Of a stretch of 64,000 bases of DNA, positions 9,092 through 16,556 are shown piece by piece. The DNA is from Pannonibacter sp. XCT-53 (GTDB lineage Bacteria > Pseudomonadota > Alphaproteobacteria > Rhizobiales > Stappiaceae), in assembly GCF_009915765.1 (NCBI RefSeq), contig NZ_JAABLQ010000001.1, positions 62,001-126,000 of the forward strand, in the 5' to 3' direction. The notes under the pieces were generated by a model that saw only the letters and a program-made list of their open reading frames with translations, was not told where the DNA came from and did not search any database. The translations under genes and the position numbers were made by a program. Numbering within the stretch: the first letter of the stretch is position 1; each line of letters opens with the position of its first letter.

Positions 9092-9821
9092 GGATGGGCC
9101 TCTGGGTGCCGGCCGGTTCACGCCTGGTGCTGGCGGCCGGGTCGAGATGCTTCAGGTAGTGCCGTTCCAGAGCGCGGAAGCTCAGGGTGAGGGCGATGGT
9201 GAGACCGAGATAGAACACGGCGGCTATGCCGAAACTCTCCGGAATGACCAGGTAGTTGGTATAGACATCCCGGGCGATGCGCAAAATCTCGACGATGGTC
9301 ACCGTGCTGGCGAGGGCGGTTGCGTGCATCATCTGGACAACCTCGTTGCCGTATTGCGGCAGCGCACGACGCCAGGCGCCGGGCCAGAACACGTCGCGGA
9401 ACACCTGCCAGGGGCTCAGGCCCAGGGCGCGCGCGGCCTCGATCTCGCCGCGCGGCGCGGTCCGGATCGCGCCGGCGAAAATTTCCGTGGTGTAGGCGGT
9501 GGTGTTCAGCGTGAAGGCGAGCCAGGCGCAGAACCACGGATCACGCAAGAACGGCCACAGGCTGCTGGCGCGCACCGCCTCGAATTGCGGCAGGCCGTAG
9601 TAGATGACGAAAAGCTGCACCAGCAGCGGCGTGCCGCGGAACACATAGGTATAGAGGAACACGGGCAGGCTCAGCCAGCGCCGGTGCGAGGCCCGGGCCA
9701 CCGCCAGCGGTACGGAGAGAACCAGCCCGCTCACGGTCGAGACGAGGAGCAGGAGAAGCGTGATCTGCAGTCCGTCCCAGAAGGCGGGCAGGGTCTCGCG
9801 GACGATTTCCCAGTCGATCAT
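9084..9821 (-). CDS. Amino-acid ABC transporter permease (second)
   Basis: HisM/HisQ-type inner-membrane permease of 245 aa with several hydrophobic segments and the conserved EAA-type loop EIEAARALGLSPWQVFRDVF, which contacts the ATPase. The segment VFRGTPLLVQLFVIYYGLP is typical of polar amino-acid permeases. The ATG at 9821 overlaps the stop of the first permease as ATGA. It pairs with the neighbouring 229-aa permease as a heterodimer. Confidence 0.9.
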   Translation of the reverse strand: MIDWEIVRETLPAFWDGLQITLLLLLVSTVSGLVLSVPLAVARASHRRWLSLPVFLYTYVFRGTPLLVQLFVIYYGLPQFEAVRASSLWPFLRDPWFCAWLAFTLNTTAYTTEIFAGAIRTAPRGEIEAARALGLSPWQVFRDVFWPGAWRRALPQYGNEVVQMMHATALASTVTIVEILRIARDVYTNYLVIPESFGIAAVFYLGLTIALTLSFRALERHYLKHLDPAASTRREPAGTQRPIHA

Positions 9822-10507
9822 GGCAGGACATCCTGTCGGACACCGCGCGAGACCCGGCGCTCGACCCCGGTCAGGACCACGATGGAAACCGTCGTCACGA
9901 CCAGATAGATGAGCCCGATCAGCGCATAGAAGGTGAAGGGTTCGCGGGTGGCGGCCGAGGCGAGGGAGGCCCGGTGCACCATGTCGTCCAGCCCGATGAT
10001 GGAGACCAGCGCCGTCGCCTTGAGCATCACCAGCCAGTTGTTGGTGAAGCCGGGCAGGGCGTGGCGGATCATCTGCGGCAGGATGATGTGGCCCAGCACC
10101 TGCAGGCGGCTGAGCCCGCAGGCCTGTCCAGCCTCGATCTGGCCGCGCGGGATGGCCAGGATCGCGCCCCGGAACGTCTCGGTGAGATAGGCACCGAAGA
10201 TGAAGCCGAGGGTCAGCGTGCCGGCCACGAAGGCGTTGATGTCGATGTAGGCCCAGCCCTGGGCCTCGGTCAGACGGTTGAGCAGCACCTGCCCGCCGTA
10301 GAACACCATCAGCATCAGCAGCAGGTCGGGCAGCGAGCGGACCACCGTCGTGTAGCCCATGGCGATGGCCCTGAGGGCGGGGCTGCCGGACAGCCTGGCG
10401 CTGGCGCCTGCCAGACCGAAGCCGCAGGCAATGGCCAGCGACACGCTGGCAACGGACAGGGTGACCCGCAATCCGTCCAGGATCATGGGCAGGTAACCGT
10501 CGAACAT
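9818..10507 (-). CDS. Amino-acid ABC transporter permease (first)
   Basis: HisQ-type permease of 229 aa with about five membrane segments and the EAA loop QIEAGQACGLSRLQVLGHII. The ATG at 10507 is chosen because AAGG sits 8 bases upstream; an in-frame TTG at 10525 lacks that. It is separated from the binding-protein gene by about 240 bases that contain a strong stem-loop, so the permease and later genes are probably expressed less than the binding protein. Confidence 0.9.
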   Translation of the reverse strand: MFDGYLPMILDGLRVTLSVASVSLAIACGFGLAGASARLSGSPALRAIAMGYTTVVRSLPDLLLMLMVFYGGQVLLNRLTEAQGWAYIDINAFVAGTLTLGFIFGAYLTETFRGAILAIPRGQIEAGQACGLSRLQVLGHIILPQMIRHALPGFTNNWLVMLKATALVSIIGLDDMVHRASLASAATREPFTFYALIGLIYLVVTTVSIVVLTGVERRVSRGVRQDVLP

Positions 10508-10665
10508 CTCCGGGACCTTTCGCAAGCAGAAGGGGAATGGGGCGGGGCAACCGGCCGTCCGTCCGGGGCATGAGCCCGGCCGCTCCTGCCGGGAGACGCC
10601 CTCGGCCAGGCAGGCCCCGTCGGGTGGCCGCGGGCCTGCCCGCCGCGCGCTGTCACGGGTCCATC

Positions 10666-10713
10666 GGATCGCGGGCGCTGCCCCGGGGCATGGAGGGGCG
10701 CCGCCCGCGATCC
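10666..10713 (-). other. Intercistronic stem-loop between binding protein and permease
   Basis: A perfect 12-bp inverted repeat (arms 10666-10677 and 10702-10713, GGATCGCGGGCG and its complement) encloses a 24-base GC-rich loop. There is no T-tract, so it is not a classic terminator. In binding-protein-first ABC operons such hairpins protect the upstream message or attenuate read-through. The rest of 10508-10745 is GC-rich with smaller stems and no gene. Confidence 0.6.
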
Positions 10714-10745
10714 GGCCGGCTGCCGCGGGGCAGCAGCAGCGGCGG

Positions 10746-11525
10746 TTACGGCCGTGCCGAGCGCGGCATGATGTTGAAGTCGAAGTACTGGCCGGCCATC
10801 TCGCCGTAGCTGCCGTCCTTCATGATCGTGGCCAGTGCGGCGTTGATCTTCTGCTTCAGCGCCTCCTCGCCCTTGCGGACGGCAATGCCGACGCCGCCAT
10901 CGACGCTGTCGGTGAGGAACAGGGTGTCCCCGACCTGGGCGAAGCCCTTGCCCTCCGGCTGCTTCAGGAAGGCCTCGCCCGAGACCACGGAAGACCCGAA
11001 GGCGATGTCGCCGCGGCCGGCTGCCAGCTCCAGGTAGACGGCGGTTTCCTTGTCGACCGCCAGCACCGGATTGTCCGGATACTTGAGCTTCAGGTAGTCG
11101 GCGCGCGGGCTGTTGCGCAGGACGATGATGGTCTTGCCGGCAATGTCCTCCGGCGCGTGGCCCGTGAAGGCGCCTTCCCTGGCGATGAAGCGGGACGGCA
11201 CGTCGTAATAGGGATCCGAGAAGTCGACCACTTCCTTGCGCTTGTCGGTGATGGTCATCGAGGCCACGATCATGTCGAACTTCCGGGCATTCAGGGCCGG
11301 GATCATCCCGTCCCATTCCTGCTGCACCAGCTCGCAGGTCACCTGCATCTGGGCGCAGATCGCCTTGGCGATGTCGATGTCGAAGCCCGACAGGGTGCCG
11401 TCGGCCGAGACCTTGCTGAAGGGCGGGTAGTTGCCCTCGACACCGACCCGAAGCGTGTCCTGGGCCGCGGCCAGGCCGACGGACAGAAGCGTGGCGGCTA
11501 GGAATGCGGAGACTTTTCTGTACAT
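10746..11525 (-). CDS. Polar amino-acid ABC transporter substrate-binding protein
   Basis: Periplasmic binding protein of the LAO/HisJ (PBP2, SBP family 3) group, 259 aa, with a signal peptide at about residues 1-21 (cleavage likely after LAAAQ). Family motifs include RVGVEGNYPPFS, GFDIDIAKAIC and the ligand-site segment FDMIVASMTIT..R. It heads the operon and is expected to set the substrate, which is unknown; the downstream deacylase hints at an N-acyl amino acid. It is divergent from the RpiR regulator across a short intergenic region with a palindromic operator. Confidence 0.9.
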   Translation of the reverse strand: MYRKVSAFLAATLLSVGLAAAQDTLRVGVEGNYPPFSKVSADGTLSGFDIDIAKAICAQMQVTCELVQQEWDGMIPALNARKFDMIVASMTITDKRKEVVDFSDPYYDVPSRFIAREGAFTGHAPEDIAGKTIIVLRNSPRADYLKLKYPDNPVLAVDKETAVYLELAAGRGDIAFGSSVVSGEAFLKQPEGKGFAQVGDTLFLTDSVDGGVGIAVRKGEEALKQKINAALATIMKDGSYGEMAGQYFDFNIMPRSARP

Positions 11526-11541
11526 GCTGTTTCCCTCTCTG

Positions 11542-11556
11542 GTCAGTTGACCTGAC
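11542..11556. promoter_or_regulatory. Inverted repeat GTCAG-N5-CTGAC
   Basis: A 5-bp inverted repeat (GTCAGTTGACCTGAC) in the divergent region between the binding-protein gene and the RpiR gene, 17 bases upstream of the binding-protein start. It may be a second regulator site or part of the minus-strand promoter. Its short arms make it only suggestive. Confidence 0.35.
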
Positions 11557-11559
11557 TTG

Positions 11560-11583
11560 CTTACGAAAATGGATTTTCATAAG
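11560..11583. promoter_or_regulatory. 24-bp palindrome, probable RpiR-family operator
   Basis: Nested inverted repeats CTTA/TAAG (outer, 11560-11563 and 11580-11583) and GAAAAT/ATTTTC (inner, 11565-11570 and 11573-11578) make a 24-bp near-perfect palindrome between the importer operon and the divergent RpiR gene, ending 8 bases before the regulator's ATG. RpiR proteins bind AT-rich dyads of this kind, so it is the likely site for both autoregulation and importer control. Confidence 0.6.
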
Positions 11584-11591
11584 TTAGATGT

Positions 11592-12509
11592 ATGAAAAAT
11601 AAATCGTCAAGCCCAAAAGCGTCGTGGACGGCGCAATCCGACCATCGCTTCACCCAGTCGGAGCTGGGACGGAAGGTCAGCCAGCTGCTGGAGACGGGGT
11701 CCCGATCGCAGCAGGCGCTGTCGGAGTTCATCCTGCGCGACCCGATCTTCGTGGCCACGCACGGCATCGAGGAGCTCGCCCGGTGGTCGGGGATTTCGCC
11801 AAGCACCATAAGCCGTTACGTCCGGGATCTCGGGCTCGAGAGCTTTGCCGAGTTCCGGGCCGGCGTCGGCGAGACCGTGCATGCCCTGATCGCGCCGGTG
11901 ACCAAGCTCGGCGACCGGCTGGCGCAGCCCGATGACGGCGAGACGGTCGCCGACACGGCGCTGCGTGCGGCGGCGCTGATGCTGCAGGGTCTCGCCGATG
12001 CCGACACGGCCGCGCGGATCCGCAAGGTCTCGGCCGAGGTGAAGGCGGCCCGGACCGTCTGGGTGATGGGGTTCGGCCTGTCGGCGCATCTGGCCGCGAT
12101 GCTCGCGCTCGGCCTGCAGCCCTACCGCGACAACGTCATCAATGTCGTGCAGTTCGGCGGCACGGAAGTGGCGGCCGGCCGGCTGATGTCGGCGGCAGAC
12201 GGCGATGTCCTGATCGCGATCACCTTTCCGCGCTATTCCGCCGAGGTGGTGGCGCTCGCCCAGGCTGCGAAGCTGCAGGGCGTGCGGATCGTCGCGCTCA
12301 CCGATTCGCCCGCAGCCCCGCTGGCGCGCATGGCGGACGAGGTCCTGCTCGCGCCGGCCCAGCACCCGATCCTGTCGTCCTCGAGCCTTCCCGGACTGGC
12401 CCTGATCGAGGCGCTGGTGTCGGAGTTCCTCATGTCCGACCCGGCGCATGTGGACCGCGCCGCGCGGCTCGCGGCTGCAATGGCGGCCTATCTGGCAGGG
12501 CAGGACTGA
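11592..12509 (+). CDS. MurR/RpiR-family transcriptional regulator
   Basis: A 305-aa regulator with an N-terminal RpiR-type helix-turn-helix (about residues 25-100, including LARWSGISPSTISRYVRDLG) and a C-terminal SIS sugar-isomerase-like effector domain (about 135-275, with VWVMGFGLSAHLAAM). SIS domains usually sense phosphosugars, yet several RpiR members control amino-acid or osmolyte uptake. It is transcribed divergently from the importer/deacylase operon, so it most likely controls that operon. The effector is unknown. The N-terminal extension of about 20 residues is polar. Confidence 0.9.
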   Translation: MKNKSSSPKASWTAQSDHRFTQSELGRKVSQLLETGSRSQQALSEFILRDPIFVATHGIEELARWSGISPSTISRYVRDLGLESFAEFRAGVGETVHALIAPVTKLGDRLAQPDDGETVADTALRAAALMLQGLADADTAARIRKVSAEVKAARTVWVMGFGLSAHLAAMLALGLQPYRDNVINVVQFGGTEVAAGRLMSAADGDVLIAITFPRYSAEVVALAQAAKLQGVRIVALTDSPAAPLARMADEVLLAPAQHPILSSSSLPGLALIEALVSEFLMSDPAHVDRAARLAAAMAAYLAGQD

Positions 12510-12859
12510 CGCTCTCCCTCCACCCGCGCGGCGATCACGGGAGGCCGCGCGGGGATCAACCCTTTGTGACCCGGCTGACGCAAGGGCGGGAAAACCGCCG
12601 GAACCCCAGCAAATCCGGGCTTTGCGACGCTGTCGCCGCTGTCCGTCCGTCGCCGCTGGCGGTCATCCGGCCTGTGCCTCGGCCCGTAAACACCCATATG
12701 ACAGGACAGGGCCGGAAGTGCGGGCGACTGCTTCGCTTCTTCGCCAAGCCGGGCAAGCTTTCCCGGGGCACGACAGGGCAGGCGGCAGTGTCGTAACCCG
12801 CCGGGGCCGGCGCCCGGCCGGCAGCAGACCCGCCCTCCTGGCATTGTGTGGGAGAGTGC
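12510..12859. other. Intergenic region with several potential RNA stems
   Basis: About 350 bases without a convincing gene. The first part holds a perfect 9-bp stem (12524-12532 with 12544-12552, CCGCGCGGC and its complement) just after the RpiR stop, a possible terminator without a T-tract. Directly after it, 12562-12625 can form consecutive short stems (CCCTT/AAGGG; GGCGG-GAAAA-CCGCC; CCC..GGG) upstream of the cytochrome b561 gene. I could not match this to a known riboswitch. The rest is promoter and leader for the plus-strand genes. Confidence 0.4.
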
Positions 12860-13435
12860 ATGAGCAGGGACGAGGCATCGCAGGGGCAGACCGGCTTGTT
12901 TCAGCCCTCCGGGCTTGTGCTCCGGACGGAGCGCCACGCCGCGTCGCTGCGCCTGCTGCACTGGCTTGTCGCCGTCCTCGTGCTCGCCACCTGGCCACTG
13001 GGCCTGATGATCCAGTACACCCATGCCGACGTGAAGCTCGACTTCTACATCCTGCATGAAAGCCTCGGCTTCCTCGTGATCTGGCTGATGCTGCTCAGGG
13101 TCGGCAACCGGCTTTTCGTCCGCAGCCCGGCCGTCGCGGCCCCGGCGCTCGAACGCCGCGCCGCCACGCTCGTGCATGGCCTGCTCTACCTCCTGCTCAT
13201 CATCATGCCGGTCAGCGGCTTCCTTGCCACCAACGCGCACGGCTTCCCGCTCAAGCTCTTCGGTCTCGTGCCGGTCTGGAGCCCGATCGGCAAGTCGCCC
13301 GACATCGCCTGGACGCTGTCGGCGATCCATGCGTGGAGCGCCTGGATCCTGCTCGGCCTGCTGGCGCTGCACCTGGCGGCGGCGCTGTTCCACCACCTCA
13401 TTCGTCGTGACACCACGCTTTACCGGATACTCTAG
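12860..13435 (+). CDS. Cytochrome b561-family diheme membrane protein
   Basis: A 191-aa four-helix b-type cytochrome of the bacterial b561/YodB-CybB type, which moves electrons between quinol and a periplasmic or membrane partner. Candidate axial histidines lie in LRLLHWLVAV (helix 1), FYILHESLGF (helix 2), LVHGLLYLLL (helix 3) and LALHLAAALFHHL (helix 4). The ATG at 12860 has GGGAG about 6 bases upstream; an in-frame GTG at 12848 does not. It stops 8 bases before the RibD-C-type reductase, so the two form an operon. Electron supply to or from that pathway is possible but not shown. Confidence 0.88.
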   Translation: MSRDEASQGQTGLFQPSGLVLRTERHAASLRLLHWLVAVLVLATWPLGLMIQYTHADVKLDFYILHESLGFLVIWLMLLRVGNRLFVRSPAVAAPALERRAATLVHGLLYLLLIIMPVSGFLATNAHGFPLKLFGLVPVWSPIGKSPDIAWTLSAIHAWSAWILLGLLALHLAAALFHHLIRRDTTLYRIL

Positions 13436-13443
13436 GGTCAACC

Positions 13444-14259
13444 ATGCAGCGGATACAGATCAGCGACACGACATGGAACCGGCTTCTGGCGCTGCGCCAG
13501 GGCGACCGTGCCATTGCCTCTGCCGAGGCGGGATACCGGCTCTACGCTCCGATTGCCGGCGCGCGCGAGCCCTTCGTGCTGGCCCAGGTCGGACAGTCGC
13601 TCGACGGCCGGGTTGCGACGCCCTCCGGCGATGCCCGCGATGTCTCCGGCCGCGACGGCCTCGTGCACCTGCACCGGTGCCGGGCGCTGGTGGATGCGGT
13701 GCTGGTGGGCATCGGCACCGTCAAGGCGGACAATCCGCGCCTGTCGGTCCGCATGGTCAGCGGTCCCCAGCCGGTGCGCGTCGTGATCGACAGTCGCGGC
13801 CTGCTCGACGGCAGCGAGGGGCTCTTCCATGACGGTGGTGCTCCGGTCCTCGTCTTCCGCAGTGCCGGCATCGCCGGACGCCCCCTGCCGGCGGCCGAGG
13901 TGATCGCGCTGAAGCCGCAGGACGGCGGGCTGGCGCCGGCCGACATTCTCGCCGCGCTGCAGGATCGCGGCCTCGGCCGCGTTCTGGTCGAGGGCGGGGC
14001 GCGCACCATCGCCCGCTTCCTGGAGGCGCGGCTGATCGACCGGCTGCACGTGGCGATCTCGCCGATCATCATCGGGTCGGGGCCGGCCGGCATCCGCCTG
14101 TCGCCGATCGACCAGCTCGCCTGCGCCCACCGGCCGGTCACCGAGGTCTATGACCTCGGCAGCGACATCCTGTTCGATTGCCGGCTGGAGCGCGATTTTG
14201 GCGCGCTCCGGGCGTCAGGCCGGCAGGGCCAGCAGGTCCGTGTGGCCAACCAGGGCTGA
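13444..14259 (+). CDS. RibD C-terminal-domain (DHFR-like) reductase
   Basis: A 271-aa stand-alone RibD_C/dihydrofolate-reductase-fold protein with no N-terminal deaminase domain. The core (about residues 50-258) includes AQVGQSLDGRVAT, the DAVLVGIGTVKADNPRL strand-turn, and LVEGGARTIARFLEARLIDRL. Such proteins are NAD(P)H-dependent reductases of a pyrimidine or pterin ring. In this setting, next to PTPS, glycosyltransferase and methyltransferase genes, a pterin reductase is a reasonable guess. Its last 15 codons overlap the 3' end of the opposite-strand methyltransferase gene. No other riboflavin genes are near, so it is probably not the riboflavin-pathway enzyme. Confidence 0.82.
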   Translation: MQRIQISDTTWNRLLALRQGDRAIASAEAGYRLYAPIAGAREPFVLAQVGQSLDGRVATPSGDARDVSGRDGLVHLHRCRALVDAVLVGIGTVKADNPRLSVRMVSGPQPVRVVIDSRGLLDGSEGLFHDGGAPVLVFRSAGIAGRPLPAAEVIALKPQDGGLAPADILAALQDRGLGRVLVEGGARTIARFLEARLIDRLHVAISPIIIGSGPAGIRLSPIDQLACAHRPVTEVYDLGSDILFDCRLERDFGALRASGRQGQQVRVANQG

Positions 14260-15015
14260 GCTGCCGGACAGGGCGATGTCGGCCAGGCGCCGGTCGATCC
14301 AGCGGCCGATGTCCTGCCCGCTCACCCGTCCCGCCGCCATCTCGGTGAGTGGCTGGCGCATGCCCTCGATCAGCTCGCCCTGAAGATGGATCTGCCCCTT
14401 CGCCATGCGCCAGGGGCTCGGACCGGTGAGCACCCGGAACCCGCGCGCGCCAAGGTGACGCTCCAGGCAGGCGGTCGCATCCGGCCCCAGGGCCGCACCG
14501 AGCCCCTTGTCGGTGCGCTGGTGCGCGTTGAACAGCTCCACCATGACCGCATCCAGCGGGTCGGCCGGCTGCCACCGCATGTCCCCGTCGTAGTTCAGCG
14601 CGGCATAAAGGCCCGTCCGGGTCGCGGCCAGCCGGTCGGCGAGCTGCACCACCAGCGGTTCGGACACCAGATCGAAGAGGGCCGAGGCCGTCACGACGTC
14701 CACGTCGTCCAGTGGCAGGCCGTCGAGATCATTGAGATCATGCTGGAGCAGGCGCACCCGGGCGTCGCCCTCCACCTGCCGGGCCGCTTCGGCCAGCAGC
14801 GCCGGATCGTGGTCGACCAGCAGCCAGCGGGTCGTGGGCGGCAGCAGGTCCTTCAGCGCGCGCCACGTCGATCCGGTGCCGCAGCCGATGTCGACGAGCC
14901 GGGGCTCTGACCGCGCGGCCAGATGGGCCGCCAGCGCGGCCACAAGGTCCGGGTCACGGGCGGCCCGGTCCGCCGGTTCGCGCAGCGCCAGCCAGTCCTT
15001 TGAAAATCCGCTCAT
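14215..15015 (-). CDS. Class I SAM-dependent methyltransferase
   Basis: A 266-aa Rossmann methyltransferase with motif I LVDIGCGTGSTW near residue 40 and the acidic post-I strand RWLLVDHDPALL. The start at 15015 is an ATGA overlap with the glycosyltransferase stop. It is the last gene of the minus-strand set dehydrogenase - PTPS homologue - glycosyltransferase - methyltransferase, and its 3' end runs 45 bases into the convergent RibD-C gene. The substrate is unknown; by context, a glycosylated pterin-like molecule could be methylated. Confidence 0.83.
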   Translation of the reverse strand: MSGFSKDWLALREPADRAARDPDLVAALAAHLAARSEPRLVDIGCGTGSTWRALKDLLPPTTRWLLVDHDPALLAEAARQVEGDARVRLLQHDLNDLDGLPLDDVDVVTASALFDLVSEPLVVQLADRLAATRTGLYAALNYDGDMRWQPADPLDAVMVELFNAHQRTDKGLGAALGPDATACLERHLGARGFRVLTGPSPWRMAKGQIHLQGELIEGMRQPLTEMAAGRVSGQDIGRWIDRRLADIALSGSSALVGHTDLLALPA

Positions 15016-16073
15016 TGTTCTCTCCCCCGTTGGGCAACCGTCGCAAGGTGCCGGGCAATCCGCGTGGCCGTCTCCGGCCAGCCGGGCAGGGCCGCACCGG
15101 CCTGCGCGGCCGCGTCGGCCATGTGCCGGCGCAAGGTGCGGTCGCTCACCAGCCGGGCGAGGGCGTCGGCGAGGGCGTCCGGATCCTCCGGCGGCACCAG
15201 CAGGCCGGCGTCCGGCGGCACCACCTCCGGCACCGCCCCGGCACGGCAGGCAACCACGGGAAGCCCGTGCGCCAGTGCCTCGGCAAAGGCCATGCCGTAG
15301 CCTTCGTAACGGCTGGCCAGCGCAAAGATGTCGGCCCGCGCCAGGTCGTCGCGCACCGTCGCGCGCTCGCCGGCGAGGGTGATGCGCGCGCCAAGCCCCA
15401 GCGCCTCGATCTGGGTCGCGAGCCCGGCGGCCGTGACCGGATCCAGCGTCCGGCTGCCGATGAGGGTGGCCTGCCACGGCAGATGCTCGATCCGTTTCAG
15501 GGCGGAGATCAGCACGTCGTGGCCCTTGCGCCGGGTCAGGGTTCCGATCGACAGGATCCGCGCCGGATCGCCGTCGCAGGGGCTGCGTCGGCCCGGATCG
15601 GTCCCCGGAACGGCGACCGTGATCCGGTCGGCCTCGACGCCATACGCGGCCACCAGCGTGCGGGCGGTTGCCGGCGAAGTGACGATCACCCCCTGCACGC
15701 AGGCCAGGGCCCGCCGCTCGCTCGCCTCAAGCCGCAGTCGGTCTGCCTCCGTCAGCCCCGTCTCCAGCGCCAGCGGATGGTGCACCAGCGCCACCAGCCG
15801 CAGGCGCGCGGCATGGCGGCCGGCCCAGTCGTCCAGGACCCCGAAGGCGAGGCCGTCGACCAGCACCAGACTGTCATCGGGCAGCGCCGACAGGCGGGCT
15901 TCGGCCAGGGCCAGGGTGGTCGCGGCGGGCGCGGGAAACCCCGGTCCGAGCGGCAGCGGCGTGACCTCGACCCCCGCCTCCCGCAGCTCCGCGATCACCC
16001 GGCGGTCATAGGCATAGCCGCCGGTGTTGATCGCCAGATCGCCGGGATGGGCGAAGGTCAGGGGTGGGATCAA
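15012..16073 (-). CDS. Family 4 glycosyltransferase
   Basis: A GT-B retaining glycosyltransferase of 353 aa. The C-terminal nucleotide-sugar domain shows ILSIGTLTRRKGHDVLISAL and the E-x7-E signature in RYEGYGMAFAEALAHGLPVV. The start is a TTG at 16073 (TTGA overlap with the PTPS-homologue stop) with GAGG 7 bases upstream; later starts would remove the conserved N-terminal NTGGYAYDRRVI segment. No membrane anchor is obvious, so it is probably cytosolic. The acceptor is unknown; adjacency to pterin-type genes recalls bacterial pterin glycosyltransferases, which is an inference. Confidence 0.85.
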   Translation of the reverse strand: MIPPLTFAHPGDLAINTGGYAYDRRVIAELREAGVEVTPLPLGPGFPAPAATTLALAEARLSALPDDSLVLVDGLAFGVLDDWAGRHAARLRLVALVHHPLALETGLTEADRLRLEASERRALACVQGVIVTSPATARTLVAAYGVEADRITVAVPGTDPGRRSPCDGDPARILSIGTLTRRKGHDVLISALKRIEHLPWQATLIGSRTLDPVTAAGLATQIEALGLGARITLAGERATVRDDLARADIFALASRYEGYGMAFAEALAHGLPVVACRAGAVPEVVPPDAGLLVPPEDPDALADALARLVSDRTLRRHMADAAAQAGAALPGWPETATRIARHLATVAQRGREQ

Positions 16074-16468
16074 AGATCTGCCTCGTACCAGGCGCGGGCG
16101 GCATGGGATTCATGCAGGTTCACCTTGATGCGGCAGATGCGGTGGCTGCCGGCCCCCAGGCGCTTGTCGGCCACTGCGGCGGCGAGCTGGTCGAAGATGT
16201 GCTTTGCGACGACTTCGGTGGTCGTCACCTTGCCGGCAAAGACCGGCAGGACGTCGAGGTTCTGGTAGTTGAGCGGCTTCAGCACCTCCGACAGCACGGT
16301 CATCGCCGCGCCGATGTCGACGGCCAGCCCGTCCTCGTCCAGCTCGCGGGTGTAGAAGGCGGCATCGACCACATAGGTCGCCCCGTGCATGCCCTGTGCC
16401 GGGCCGAAGACCGGGCGCGGCAGGCTGTGGGCAATCATGATGTGGTCACGAACTTCAACGGCAAACAT
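16070..16468 (-). CDS. Divergent 6-pyruvoyl-tetrahydropterin synthase/QueD homologue
   Basis: A 132-aa T-fold protein of the PTPS/QueD family, which normally converts 7,8-dihydroneopterin triphosphate to 6-pyruvoyl- or 6-carboxy-tetrahydropterin. Zinc-site remnants are His14 (IAHSL) and His28 (MHGATY), but the third ligand of the usual HGH motif is Ala30. The upstream catalytic Cys is absent, and the usual Asp-His before LN appears to be replaced (LNYQNL, 66-71). Glu120 (HES) is kept. The family resemblance is clear, but ordinary catalysis is doubtful. It stops with an overlap into the glycosyltransferase. A 10-bp tandem repeat precedes it. Confidence 0.75.
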   Translation of the reverse strand: MFAVEVRDHIMIAHSLPRPVFGPAQGMHGATYVVDAAFYTRELDEDGLAVDIGAAMTVLSEVLKPLNYQNLDVLPVFAGKVTTTEVVAKHIFDQLAAAVADKRLGAGSHRICRIKVNLHESHAARAWYEADL

Positions 16469-16506
16469 CTGCTTCTCACTCCATCAGCATCCGGCGGGCC
16501 CAATGA

Positions 16507-16533
16507 CGACATGGCACGACATGGCACGACATG
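16507..16533. repeat. Short tandem repeat (10-bp unit, about 2.7 copies)
   Basis: The unit CGACATGGCA repeats head to tail in the gap between the dehydrogenase stop and the PTPS-homologue start. It could be a slippage product or change spacing before the next cistron. No known function. Confidence 0.6.
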
Positions 16534-16556
16534 TTCAGGCGTGTCGCGGGCCGGTT

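Noticed and set aside
9084..10571. Apparent 495-aa single permease
   Set aside because: The N-terminal part is out of frame with the first permease. The true second permease starts at 9821 with an ATGA overlap.
12562..12625. FMN, TPP, SAM or cobalamin riboswitch before the b561/RibD-C genes
   Set aside because: Short stems are present but none of the conserved sequence blocks of these classes appears in the right order.
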